Counted from the first letter of the stretch, positions 9,968-19,990 are shown. The stretch: 64,000 nucleotides of DNA from Dryomyza anilis (GCA_951804985.1 OX638136.1:9613852-9677851); one strand, 5' to 3'. Numbers and translations are program-made. Notes: a model not told the origin generated them from the letters alone.

Positions 9968-11083
9968 ATGGCGGAATGGGAACAATTACAGTTAGCATAC
10001 GGAAACATACTAGGGTTTACGGATAAATTGTGGGCTCAAATTAGCCTCGAAGTAAATAATAAAGAACATTTACAATTAATGAAAAATAAAGTTAATAACA
10101 CAAAGGTTTTTTCTAAAGTAGAAGGAGTAGAAGGAGATGTCGTGTTCGAAGAATTAATATATTTCTTGGAACACAAAAGTGATAATCAAATAAAAGGGAT
10201 AGAAGGCTGGAAAGGCGATATTTTTGATGAATCAGTAGCTAGGGCACTACGACAACAACCAAGATTAGAATTCGAATCAGTCGAAGAGGAAAATAACAAA
10301 GTGTGGAAATTGGATTCAAAAATCAGATTTTTAGAGGCGGAAGTGAACTTAGCACACGAAACATCATTATACCATAAAGAAGCTTTAAGAATAAAAGAAA
10401 ATTTAGAAAACATAACAACAGATAGAACAATAATTGAAATGCCTACAGACGATATTTCGAAATGCGTACGAAATCTGGTCCCGGTGTTCAAGAGCGAAGA
10501 TTCACCGTTCCTAAAAACGGAGCTTCTAAGATTTATAGACGGTTGTAAGGCAGCGAACCTTAAAATAACTGAAGAAAATCAGGAGGAATTCATGATTTGT
10601 ATTAAACTGCGTCTTGATGGAGATGCATACGAATTAGTGAGGACCAAGAAAATAGATGATTTAGATGAGTTGTTTGAATTACTTAAAAGCACATATTTAA
10701 AGATGGCTACATTAGATTCAGTTCAATACAACATAAGACAAGCATATCAAGGTGGAGGGGAAAGTTTAATGGCGTTTGCAAGGCGTTTAGAAGTATTGCA
10801 GTCGAACGCAAACGACATAGCCGATACAATGTATAAAAAGAAAAACCTGCCAACAGACATTTTTAACACGGAACTATTAAATTCTGTGCTAACAGCATTT
10901 AAAGTGGGAGTGAGTGACCCGACTGTAAAGATACTACTGTTGATAAATGATTTATTAGACGAAGCGTTAAGGGCAGAGGCCACAATACTGAGGGGGCCGA
11001 GATTACCGGAGGAACTGTTTAGTTTTGAAAAAAGACCGAATGGAACCTCAATTAGTAAAAATAATCAAGAAACTGATATTTGA
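9968..11083 (+). CDS. gag: P1 Gag (capsid region), internally shortened
   Basis: ATG at 9968, 371 residues. The N-terminal part (MAEWEQLQLAYGNIL) and the capsid-like C-terminal half (TELLRFIDGCKAANLKIT, LDSVQYNIRQAYQG, FARRLEVLQSNANDIAD) match the Gag of the M elements (405 aa) along their length. A coiled-coil stretch of about 50 residues present in M and in the copy at 50733 is missing here between GWKGD and IFDES, with the frame kept. The frame ends (NNQETDI) before the zinc knuckles, which follow in a separate frame at 11146. Gag forms the virus-like particle shell. Confidence 0.82.
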   Translation: MAEWEQLQLAYGNILGFTDKLWAQISLEVNNKEHLQLMKNKVNNTKVFSKVEGVEGDVVFEELIYFLEHKSDNQIKGIEGWKGDIFDESVARALRQQPRLEFESVEEENNKVWKLDSKIRFLEAEVNLAHETSLYHKEALRIKENLENITTDRTIIEMPTDDISKCVRNLVPVFKSEDSPFLKTELLRFIDGCKAANLKITEENQEEFMICIKLRLDGDAYELVRTKKIDDLDELFELLKSTYLKMATLDSVQYNIRQAYQGGGESLMAFARRLEVLQSNANDIADTMYKKKNLPTDIFNTELLNSVLTAFKVGVSDPTVKILLLINDLLDEALRAEATILRGPRLPEELFSFEKRPNGTSISKNNQETDI

Positions 11084-11145
11084 AATTCACGACAAGATAG
11101 GGTAAAAGTCAACAAAATAGAAATAATGGGAATACAGGGGGTGCC

Positions 11146-11661
11146 ATGAAAAAGGGGCCAATCTGTTCATTTTGCACAAGACCAGGACACACAAGGGATG
11201 ACTGTTATTTGCGAAAAAATACACCATTTTGCAGAGAATGCCAGAAATACGGACATGAATCGAGTTGGAGATGTGGATCAAACAGACTGGAAGAATGCCA
11301 GGAGAACCAACAACCATATCAGAATCAGCAGTACCAAGGGGGTTATAGAGGACTTCAGAATAACGGCTATCAAAATCAACAGCAGCAAAATCAGAATCCG
11401 CAAGACAGCAATACTCGTAATAATATAAATAATAAGACTAATAATGTAAATGAAAATAATAGAAATAATAACCCGTTTAGAAATAACAACAGTAATAACA
11501 ATAACGAACCTAATAGAACATACAGAAATAATAGGGCATGTTATGGGTGTGGTCAAGTCGGCCATATGATAGCGGATTGCCACGCCAAGAAAAAAGTTCT
11601 GCCAAACGGTAGTAATGCTCACAATGGGGGAAACTTACACGGGCACAGTCAAAGCCAATAA
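11146..11661 (+). CDS. P1 nucleocapsid part of Gag with three CCHC zinc knuckles
   Basis: Three CX2CX4HX4-5C knuckles are visible: CSFCTRPGHTRDDC, CRECQKYGHESSWRC and CYGCGQVGHMIADC, the third separated from the second by an Asn/Gln-rich low-complexity linker of about 80 residues. The frame differs from the upstream Gag because of a stop and frame change near 11080-11145. Nucleocapsid binds genomic RNA. The Asn run comes from AATAAT-rich DNA and is also present in lineage M. Confidence 0.82.
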   Translation: MKKGPICSFCTRPGHTRDDCYLRKNTPFCRECQKYGHESSWRCGSNRLEECQENQQPYQNQQYQGGYRGLQNNGYQNQQQQNQNPQDSNTRNNINNKTNNVNENNRNNNPFRNNNSNNNNEPNRTYRNNRACYGCGQVGHMIADCHAKKKVLPNGSNAHNGGNLHGHSQSQ

Positions 11662-11708
11662 GCTGGGATCCCGTTAACATTAGTAAAGCTAGGTCAAAGG
11701 TAGAAATA

Positions 11709-12053
11709 GTGGATCATACGCCAAAGGAGCCTGTGATCACATTTCCTACCGCAGCTTCAAATAACAACCAAAAAATCGTGGGGGAAAATATCGTTCATCA
11801 AACGTCGAGAGTGACCGTTGATACATATGTTGAGCCACCGTGTTTGGTTTGTAATGCAGTAGTAGGAATATTAGTTTATATCATACAGATTATAGGTATT
11901 GTGTCGATTACACTGAGGAACAAAATAATAAAAATAGTAGAATATGAAAAGAATAAGGGAACCTTTGGAGAGGAAGCAGTAACGTATAAAGTAAAAAACA
12001 TATTATCAAGAATATCAAAAAGTTTTGAGAATTTCCTAATAGAATATGAGTGA
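11709..12053 (+). CDS. P1 Pol N-terminal region with a predicted membrane helix
   Basis: 114 residues between NC and protease. Residues 47-68 (LVCNAVVGILVYIIQIIGIV) are a continuous hydrophobic stretch flanked by charged residues, which looks like a transmembrane helix. The equivalent region in the M elements (26516-26746) keeps both the position and the hydrophobicity with diverged sequence. I know no assigned function for this segment in errantiviruses. Confidence 0.6.
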   Translation: MDHTPKEPVITFPTAASNNNQKIVGENIVHQTSRVTVDTYVEPPCLVCNAVVGILVYIIQIIGIVSITLRNKIIKIVEYEKNKGTFGEEAVTYKVKNILSRISKSFENFLIEYE

Positions 12054-12540
12054 GTTTAGTAAACGAAAGAATCGTATAATATGCAGTAGGAAGGGTGACT
12101 GTTTCAAACTACCTAATGTAAGTGATGTTTTCATCGAAATACCTTGTGAGGATGCTAAAAATGGAAAACTCATACTACTGGTAGATTCGGGAGCAGATGC
12201 TGGTATAGTAAAGGAAGGGTCGATGATACGACTTACGGGTTTTGATAAAAATACTCAGAAGGACTTTAGTGGTGCTTTTGGGGGATGCGTAAGGACTTTA
12301 GGGACAATAAATATTCAGCACAACAGTATAGAGTGGTTCTGTTTAAAGATGCATGTAGTGGCACTTGAACAAGGAATACCCGCTGATGGAATAATAGGAC
12401 GTAATATATGGAATAGGTCCATAATAAATGCCATAGATAAGAAGTTAATATTTTATGATAAAGATAAAAACAATACTATACAACTACCCATGAGGACACG
12501 GGCAGACATGGAAAATATTTGTCTAAATCAGGAATTATAA
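12046..12540 (+). CDS. P1 retroviral-type aspartic protease
   Basis: Overlaps the preceding frame by 8 bases. LILLVDSGADAGIV contains the catalytic DSGA triad, and GIIGRNIW the C-terminal protease motif (IIGR). The protease processes Gag-Pol. The frame stops at 12540 and is separated from RT by further stops. The M copies keep the same motifs. Confidence 0.8.
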   Translation: MSEFSKRKNRIICSRKGDCFKLPNVSDVFIEIPCEDAKNGKLILLVDSGADAGIVKEGSMIRLTGFDKNTQKDFSGAFGGCVRTLGTINIQHNSIEWFCLKMHVVALEQGIPADGIIGRNIWNRSIINAIDKKLIFYDKDKNNTIQLPMRTRADMENICLNQEL

Positions 12541-14208
12541 GTAGAACCTAGAACCGCAAAGATAGTATCATTACGTTTAAAACATTCCAATCGTCTTAAT
12601 ACATAAACAAGAAATTAATCCAGGAGTATATTTGGGCGAAAGCATATCAAATGTTAGAAAAAATAGAGTACATGTGTCAGTATTAAATGCTACAGAAAAA
12701 GAAGTTATAATTGGCAGAACTTTTAAGCCAAAATTCTCGAATTTTAATCAGTATAAGGAATCGGATACCTATAATTCAACAATAAATAGCATAAATTCAG
12801 TAAACATTACAAACAGAATTAGCAAATTGTTAGAGGAAATGAAAATTGACGGGACTTTGAATAAAGACGAAATTACATCTTAACAAAATCTGTGTATTTC
12901 GTATCATGATGTTTTCCATTTAGACGGCGATGAGTGCTTAGACATGAAATAATAACACAGTGGAACCAATCACCAATCAATCAAAAGCAATACAAATTGC
13001 CCCACACACATAGAGATGAAATCAACAGACAGGTTAATAAAATATTGGATGACGGCATTATATCGCCAAGCATATGACCCTGGAATTCACCGATGTTGCT
13101 AGTTCCTAAGAAGAGCGGCAAGGACGGTAACAAAAGGGGGAGGCTAGTTATAGATTTCCGTATATTGAACGATGTGACAATAAAACAGGTATTTCCGATT
13201 CCTCGAATAGACGAAATATTAGACCAATTATGTCACAGTCGCTATTTTTCAACTTTAGACTTGGCAAGTAGTTATCATCAGGTTCTAGTTGAAGAAGGGG
13301 ATATGGAAAAAACAGCTTTTAGTACAGGGCTGGGTCATTTCGAATTTAACAGAATACCATTTGGCTTAACAGGTGCACCAGCTACTTTCCAAAGAATAAT
13401 GAATCACATATTAACAGGTTTACAGGGTATCGATTGCTTTGTTTATCTTAATGATATTGTGGTTTACGGAAAGAATTTAGCTGAACATGAGCTTAGGTTG
13501 AGTAAAGTATTGCAGAAATTAAGGGAACACAATCTAAAATTAAATACAGAAAAATGTCAGTTTTTGCGTCGCGAAGTTGTCTATTTAGGACATAAATGTT
13601 CGGAACTAGGTGCTCTGCTAGACCCCTCTAAAGTTGAATGCGTGAAAAATATTCCGGTGCCAAGAAATAAAAAAGAAGTGCAAGCGTTTTTGGGATTAAT
13701 TAATTATTACAGAAAATTCATAAATAATATGGCAAAATTATCACTACCAATTAATAAGTTACTTAGAAAGGATGTTAAATTCAATTAGACAGACGATTGT
13801 CAAAATTCATTTATTAAACTAAAGGAATCAATAATTTCACCACCCATTCTCGCATATCCAGATTTTAAAAAACCTTTTTTACTTACAACGGATGCAAGTA
13901 ACGAAGCAATAGGTGCGGTACTATCGCAAAGCAAAGTAGGGAGCGACCGAACAATAGCATTTGCTAGTAGGGCATTAAATGGAGCAGAAAAAAATTATTC
14001 CACCATTGAAAGGGAATTTTTAGCTATAGTCTGGGCAACGAAAAATTTTAGAGCTTATCTTCTAGGCCGACATTTTCAAATTTAAACAGATCAACAACCA
14101 TTACGTAGCACAGCAAATCTCAAAGATCAGACATCAAGGTTAGCACGTTTCAGGCATAAATTATCAGAATATGATTTTGAAATATTTTACAAACCATATA
14201 AACAGAAT
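12541..14208 (+). pseudogene. P1 reverse transcriptase and RNase H, broken, catalytic Asp changed
   Basis: Readable pieces lie at 12632-12883 (RT N-terminal linker), 13093-13788 (RT core, VIDFRILNDVTIK to LRKDVKFN) and 13790-14208 (RNase [13 protein letters not shown] and [12 protein letters not shown]). Stops include TAA near 12883, a TAG in place of the Trp codon at 13786-13788 and a TAA at 14083-14085. The RT active site reads YLND instead of YLDD, so the first catalytic Asp is Asn. The related M copies read YLDD at this place. The copy cannot make active RT. Confidence 0.82.
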
Positions 14209-15438
14209 TTGAACGCAGATGCATTAAGTAGAATTCCACATCCAGAACCAGATATTACTGCGGTCCAAACACGGTCTAAGACCACACAGAATAAATTAGA
14301 TAATCAAATTTCAAAAACCAAAAAACAAGTGAGCACGCCAGTACTGGATGAAATAACAACAGACACCAATAACGAATTAAACTTAAGTCAACTATTAACC
14401 GACCCAGAGGAAATTAAAACTGTAATAAAAGACTTTCATGACTAAGCGTTAGGGGGTCACCAGGGCGCAGTGAAAACATATTTTAGAATCAGAAAACAAT
14501 TTAAGTGGAAAGGTATGCAAAAACAAATAAAAGATTTTGTTAAGAATTGTCAAAAATACCAAATAAATAAGAGTTCTAGGCTTACTAAAATGCCGATGGT
14601 TTTAACTGATACGCCTGTACGACCATTTGATAAAGTATACATGGATCTTGTTGGTATTTTACCGGAAACTATATCTGGAAATAAATATATATTAACTTTT
14701 CAAGATGATTTTTCAAAATATATGTGCTGCGTAGCTATCCCAGACGCAGAAGCAAGCACTGTAGCAAAAGCATTTTACGACGAAATTATTACACGACATA
14801 ACATACCAAAAGTATTGATAACCGACATTGGTTTGAATTTTGTTTCAAAATTATTTTCGGACACGTGTAATTGTTAGGAATTAAAAAGTTACATATTACG
14901 CCATATCATCCACAGGCCAACGGCTCTTTGGAATGAAGCCACCGACCATTAGCAGAGTATTTACGAAGTTTTGCGAAAGAGGATGGATCAAACTAGGACC
15001 AGTGGTTAAATGCATGTACACAATAATACAATGCATATGTCCACCGGGCAAACGCTTTTCCGTACTTTATACGTTTACGATTTTGAAATGCCAACCAATC
15101 TTAAACGCAAATGCTCACCAGTATATAATACCGATGATAGCAACAAGCTATTAAAATACCAAATTCCACGCACACACGAAATCGTGCGACAAAATCAAGC
15201 CAGAGCCAAAGAAAAATCTAAGCAAAGCTTTGATAGCTCAGTACACCCAATAATATTCAAAGAAGGCGATAAAATTTTACTAAAAAATCAAAATAGGAAA
15301 AATTAATTTTCACCAGTTTGGGTAGGACCCTACGAGGTACTTTCAATAATAAGCCCTGTAACGACTGAGATTTGTATCAAGGGTAAAGCGAAAAAATTTC
15401 ATAATAATTTGTTAAAAGCATACAACAGTATAGTTACG
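14209..15438 (+). pseudogene. P1 integrase, broken
   Basis: A linker (MNADALSRIPH...) leads to the zinc-finger region and a core open at 14470-14877 (YMDLVGILPET with the first Asp; ITDIGLNF, where M has ITDNGSNF). A frameshift at 14877 breaks the core, and the last catalytic Glu of M (GSLERSH) reads into a TGA-containing frame here. The C-terminal domain is at 15010-15306 and about 15307-15438, with another stop at 15304. The end of pol is about 85 bp before the intergenic motif. Confidence 0.78.
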
Positions 15439-15549
15439 TAGAATTAAATAAACGCTGACTGCAACAAGAACCAATAATTTTTAACATCATTGAAATAAAG
15501 TCAAATAGTTAGCGCAGGACAGAATAGCTAAGTATTACATATTGAGAAT
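15439..15549 (+). other. P1 post-INT spacer with errantiviral intergenic motif
   Basis: Short non-coding stretch ending in AGCTAAGTATTACATATTGAG...ACTAGCAG, the same motif seen at 5748, 17626, 18179 and, in reverse, at about 22831 and 22240 in M1. Confidence 0.6.
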
Positions 15550-16092
15550 GACTAGCAGTGTTTTATGTACTGACAAATAAAATATATATTTTTTTGAAAT
15601 CTGAAAGAAAGAACACCTAATTTTGATGAAATAATAAGACGAAAGCAACATATTTTAAAATATATAAATGTATTTTATTCATTCATAAAAATGATTACAA
15701 GTTATTGTTATTATTTGTATTTTAATAGCCATTTGTTGACTAGTAGTGTTTTATGTACTGACAAATAAAAATATAATTTTTTTTTTAAATCTGAAAGAAA
15801 GAACACAAAATGTTGATGAAATAATAAGACGAAAGCAACATATTTTAAAATATATAAATGTATTTTATTCATTTATAAATATTATTACAAGTTATTGTTC
15901 TTATTTTTATTTTAATAGCCATGTGTTGACTAGCAGTGTTTTATGTACTGTCAAATAAAAATATATTTTTTTTTTAAATCTGAAAAAAAACACCTAATTT
16001 TGGATTAAATAATAAGACAAAAGAAATATATTTAAATATATATTTTGTATTCATTTATAAAAATTATTACAAGTTATTGTTTTTTATTTTTT
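15550..16092 (+). repeat. three tandem units of about 188-190 bp
   Basis: Units start at 15550, 15738 and 15928 with GACTAG(C/T)AGTGTTTTATGTACTG, then CAAATAAAATATA, an internal CTGAAA(GAAAGA)ACACCTAA block and ATTACAAGTTATTGTT near the end. The start of each unit is the 3' half of the errantiviral intergenic motif, so the array looks like an expansion of it. The third unit is slightly shorter and ends close to the poly(A) signal of the antisense gene. Confidence 0.8.
16083..16088 (-). terminator. AATAAA poly(A) signal of the antisense gene
   Basis: AATAAA on the minus strand about 63 bp after the stop codon at 16151-16153. The position fits cleavage and polyadenylation of the antisense transcript inside the tandem repeat. 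Confidence 0.5.
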
Positions 16093-16150
16093 TTTGGGAA
16101 CTAAGTAAGCCCACCAGTTCATCAACCAACGGGTCGATGAATGGGGTCGA

Positions 16151-17105
16151 TTAACCAAATATTTCACAACATTTTTGGATCGTGGCCATCTGAGCGCGAG
16201 CCCAGACAGCAACTTCCGGAGTGTAGGGCTGGTTGAGACAACGAATTGTCTCATCCAAGCCATCTACTAGATGGGCCGCCTCCCAGCATTCGGTGACAAA
16301 GGCATCTCGATACTTCGTCAGTGCTTGGGCTAGCGCACCTCCACTCTTCGGGGGTTTTCGGTAGCCCCACGAAGAGGAGTTACAACTTCCTTCTCCCAGG
16401 GAATCTTCACCATAACAATTGTCAACCCCATAGGCACCGTAGTAGGGGGCCCGTTCTTCGTTGATACTGCTGGCCAGAGAATCTTCACTAAAACCGCTAC
16501 CAACCAGAGTCACCGTAATAGGGGAGTGGGCCCGTCCTTCAACCATTCCACAGGCCGAAAAGTCTTCACCATAGCAGCTAGAGATATAACTACTGCTCCA
16601 CGAATAACTGAAGTATGGACTATGGCCCCGTTGATCCTCAGAGTCGCCCTCCGGTCCGGTTCGCAAAGATAGAAGGTGCTCGCTGTTCTTGTCAATGCCT
16701 TTAATACATATAAAAAAAAAAATTTATAAAAAATCAACAGATAGAGACAAGAAAAATTTAGAACATTTAAAATTATATTTTCATTTTAATATGAAAAGAT
16801 ATAATATATGTCCATTAATAAATCTGTACATTACCTGTGAGGTAGATCAACTCCTCGACGGTTGGGATCAAGACGACATCTTGATCCCAACCGTCCAAAT
16901 CCGTGACCATTCGCTGCCCCTCTTCAGGGGAGGGTGCATCAACAGATAAGACCCCTGGGATCTCATCCATTAGCTCACCCTCTAGTGACTCCTGGGCTTC
17001 CAGTAGGAATTGCATCTCCTCTTCAAATACCTGCAGGAAGGCCGAATTCGGCAAATCCGGAAGGAATTCTGCGAAGGAGATGGAATTCAAGGCAAACGAA
17101 GACAT
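16151..17105 (-). CDS. uncharacterised two-exon antisense gene inside errantivirus P1
   Basis: Exon 1 is 17105-16835 (ATG at 17105), exon 2 is 16698-16151 (stop). The intron 16834-16699 is GT-AG, and the single leftover base of exon 1 plus two bases of exon 2 form a Gly codon, keeping the frame. Predicted length is 272 aa. The N-terminal 90 residues are acidic (FEEEMQFLLEAQESLEGE, DLDGWDQD); the middle is Ser/Gly/Cys/Tyr-rich with two similar stretches containing CYGED; the last 60 residues look globular (LTKYRDAFVTECWEAAHLV to IQKCCEIFG). I recognise no family. Base composition is clearly GC-richer than the flanking retroviral DNA. It lies between integrase and env, antisense to them, with its own TATA box and poly(A) signal. 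Neither signal peptide nor membrane helix is evident. It could be a captured host gene; the reading frame is intact over both exons. Confidence 0.72.
16699..16834 (-). other. 136-bp intron of the antisense gene
   Basis: Donor CACAG|GTAATG and acceptor ...TATTAAAG|GC, with a long T-rich tract before the acceptor. The intron is AT-rich, in contrast to both exons, and its removal keeps phase. Size and composition fit a short dipteran intron. Confidence 0.75.
16857..16895. repeat. perfect 16-bp stem, 7-nt loop hairpin in exon 1
   Basis: GACGGTTGGGATCAAG at 16857-16872 is followed by ACGACAT and then its exact reverse complement at 16880-16895. It lies within coding sequence for DLDGWDQDVVLIPTVEE, a short distance before the splice donor. 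It could be an RNA structure near the donor, a siRNA source or a chance result of codon choice. Confidence 0.85.
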
Positions 17106-17190
17106 ATTTTTTTTTTACTTTCTGAATTACTTTGGTTACACTTGTTTTAAAAAAAACTTGACTGTTGACTTTTCCTAATTTTTTTTCGAT

Positions 17191-17199
17191 CTTATATAC
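17191..17199 (-). promoter_or_regulatory. TATA box of the antisense gene
   Basis: Minus strand GTATATAAG. About 30 bp downstream is AGTCAACAGT (17161-17170), a possible initiator, leaving a 5' UTR of about 60 nt before the ATG at 17105. Bases 17196-17199 (ATAC) are the point at which the duplicated block at 4762 is joined to LTR-C instead. Confidence 0.6.
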
Positions 17200-17296
17200 T
17201 AATAAATTGCAACATAATCAATAAAAGGATTCCACAAGAATCCAAGAACAAATTTATGAAAGATTGCTAAGTAATCAGTTTAGTTCAAAGTATGGG

Positions 17297-17474
17297 TTTC
17301 TGATCGGGGGCGCTACTCATTTTTACAGAGGAGAGGAAACGTAAAAGAAAAATAAAGAACGACTACGTCGTAACATACAAAAACAATGCCGTGTAAAAAT
17401 CGCAAATTAATCATTTTAATTTAAAAGTAAAGGTTTCTGATCGAAGGCGCTACTCATTTTTACAGAGGAGAGGG
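17297..17474. promoter_or_regulatory. two 40-bp motifs upstream of the antisense gene
   Basis: GATCGGGGGCGCTACTCA...ACAGAGGAGAGG occurs at 17297-17336 and, with GATCGAAGGCGC, at 17433-17474, some 100 and 235 bp upstream of the TATA box of the minus-strand gene. Regulatory use is inference; repetition and GC content are direct. Confidence 0.4.
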
Positions 17475-18490
17475 AAAAATAAAATAAAGACTAGGAGTTC
17501 TTAATACAACAACCAACCTCCAGTGGGTGGAACTAAAAAAAACAATAGGTCACAATGATGAACAAATGAGCATGAAGACTGTTCCCAGGTTTAAAATAAA
17601 TGTAGGATAAACTAATCCGTACATGAATCGATAGCTATGTAACTAGCATTGAATTATGGAATAAAATTAATTAGATAACAAAACCAAAATTATTTCCGAA
17701 GTATAAAATTGCGATAGGTCAGTACCTATATCAATGGCATTCTAACATATAGCACAATGCTCCCAGCTCAAATTAAAATATAAGGCTTGGATATATACAT
17801 ATGCTAACCGATTAAATGCACTTCAGCACTTTAGAGGCAGAAGCCACTAACGTACTGGAAATGAAACGAGATACAGTAGTGCAGCGATAAAGCTGCCTAA
17901 TATATTTGTTATCATTAACAAAATTTACATTCATAAAACTAAATATAATGCATATGTTAATATATATATATATATATATAAAAAAAGAAAAAGCTAACAA
18001 ACTAACAAACGTTCTACATTCATCATTACAAGGTAATGAAAATAAATAAGTAAATAATTGAGATGTACAAAATTAAATATTTAACAACTTAATATAGCAA
18101 ATACATTTATGTAATGCTAAGAAGTCGCGCGCGATTATTTCTTAATACTTAAAAATATTAGTTAGTAGTTAGTAAATAGCTAAGTATTGTTGAATATGAC
18201 TAGCATTTAACCATGTACTACTGGGACTCTAAATAAAACAATTTGTATTGCAAAAATGCAGAAACATATCCAAACATATATGTTTCTAAACAAAATCATA
18301 TAGTACATGTTGACACATATGTAAATTAACTATTATAACTAATTAAGGTATAATTATGGCCATAGCCTTAACAGGATGTAAGAAATATTTATAAGAAAAT
18401 GATATGATCAAGGATTCCATTAAATATGTAAAAAAATGGAATTTCTTCTCTTTCTCTTTACGATAGGCAATAAAGAGCGAAACAAATATA

Positions 18491-19283
18491 ATGATTAGAA
18501 TTGTCACACTGGTTCTGATGCTGACAGCTAATGAAGCAGTCAACATCACACAGACATCAATTAATGATACAAGATTATTCTTTGAGAAGACAACTGATGC
18601 TTTGTTCTACAATGATGAATGGACGATAGTAGCCAAGTTTAAACCGCTACAACTGAACGATTTCCTGGAGCTGACAAACAAATACATAATCACGGCAAAC
18701 ACAATGTGCGAACAAATGAGCACCAATGTAAACGGACCCAGCATAAAAAGATCATGTATAGCAGCAACACGGGAGACCACGGCAATAATAGCCACACTAC
18801 AGAAAAATGAAGAAATAATTAAGCGCACAATAAAGAGTAACCGACAAAAGAGATCACTCAATTTCATTGCCGAAGGACTCAACTGGGCTTTTGGACTGAT
18901 GGACAATAAAGAAAGAGAGACTATCTATAAACATCTCAATGATATTGAAGATAATGAACATAAAACATACGAAATTATGAAAAGACAAATAACGTTGATT
19001 TCATCAAATTATAACAAGATAGCAGAACCCTTACTGAATTCCTTGAAGGAAGTCGAAAATCTGCAAAATGTTTTAAACATAACAATAAGAACACAAAAAT
19101 ACATAAATGAAAAAATAAACCAACAAGTTAGTCATTTACTATTCATGATGGATACCTTGGAAATTCAATCTACAATTAATGCAAACCTAATCGAAATTCA
19201 AGGACAACAGCTGACGTTAAGAGGAAAGGCGAAGTGGTTCATACAAAAATCATTCGAAATGCACCGTGCATCAACAGTACGAG
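18491..19283 (+). pseudogene. env: P1 env, 3' truncated
   Basis: ATG at 18491, in the same context as the P0 env. Signal-peptide-like start, RQKR furin-like site at residues 118-121, hydrophobic fusion-peptide-like segment and helical region are all present and the frame is open. It shares the internal deletion of P0 and ends at residue about 264 where it is fused to the M1 3' LTR; the reading frame continues only 14 residues into LTR sequence. The ectodomain end, membrane anchor and tail are missing. Confidence 0.85.
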
Positions 19284-19990
19284 TTTTCCCTCGAAGTCCA
19301 CAATTCTTTCCTAACATTTATTATTAAATAAAAACGCAAGGAAATTTAAGACTTGCTTTATACTTTTATTAATTATTTGTAAGTATTTTTACAAGCTTGA
19401 GTTTAAACTGAAAACACGTCTGCACTCTAAGGCAGTTAAAATCACAATGCTTAAAAACTAAACTTAACCTCTACTCATCACCTCGGTATCGTGCGACTCA
19501 CGAACCCCTTGCTTATACTTATTTCTTAAAACACAACTCATAAATGCAAGCAAGCTTATTTTTAAATCTACGTACTACTAAAAACCTCATGAACCCCACA
19601 TCAGATATTTACTAATATTGTGAAATCATTAACTGAGAAAATTCCAATGTGCTAAATTCTTAATTGGTTCCCATGCTGGCGTTAGTCTTGACTTAAGTTA
19701 CAACCAATGCTTTTGTTGTTGCTTTTAAACAGACGGCACACTTGCTAGCGTGTGTCTCGGATCCAATTGCAACCAGTGCATTTTTTGTTGCTTTCAAGCG
19801 GACTTAATTTTATTTCCTGAAAGTATGCACTCATAAACATTATGTACTTGTTCCAGTTACGTCGTAGACGTTATGTTAAGTTAACATGCATCTGTTATTG
19901 TGCTTTTAGATTTGAACTTTATGTGCATACTGGTTATGTGCAGGCTTTCTTAAATACAACAAAAAAAAAAAACGTTTCTGATTCACAACA
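19284..19990 (-). repeat. M1 3' LTR, terminal part missing
   Basis: Matches 28864-29565 with about a dozen differences and ends TTCTGATTCACAACA. The outermost about 64 bp (equivalent of 28800-28863, TGTTGCGGGCTCC...) are missing; the join to env sequence is at a 7-base block TTTTCCC present in both parents. Confidence 0.85.

Larger units (their letters stand above)
17196..19283 (+). repeat. second copy of 4762-6856 (about 2.1 kb, near identical)
   Basis: Sequence from ATACTAATAAATTGC through the INT-env spacer and most of env repeats 4762-6856 with scattered changes and small indels. At the left, one copy continues into a TATA box and the other into LTR-C. At the right, this copy stops at TTTTCCC, where the M1 LTR begins. 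Confidence 0.88.

Noticed and set aside
15550..16092. Satellite or CRISPR array
   Set aside because: Only three long, directly adjacent units without unique spacers, in a eukaryotic retroelement.
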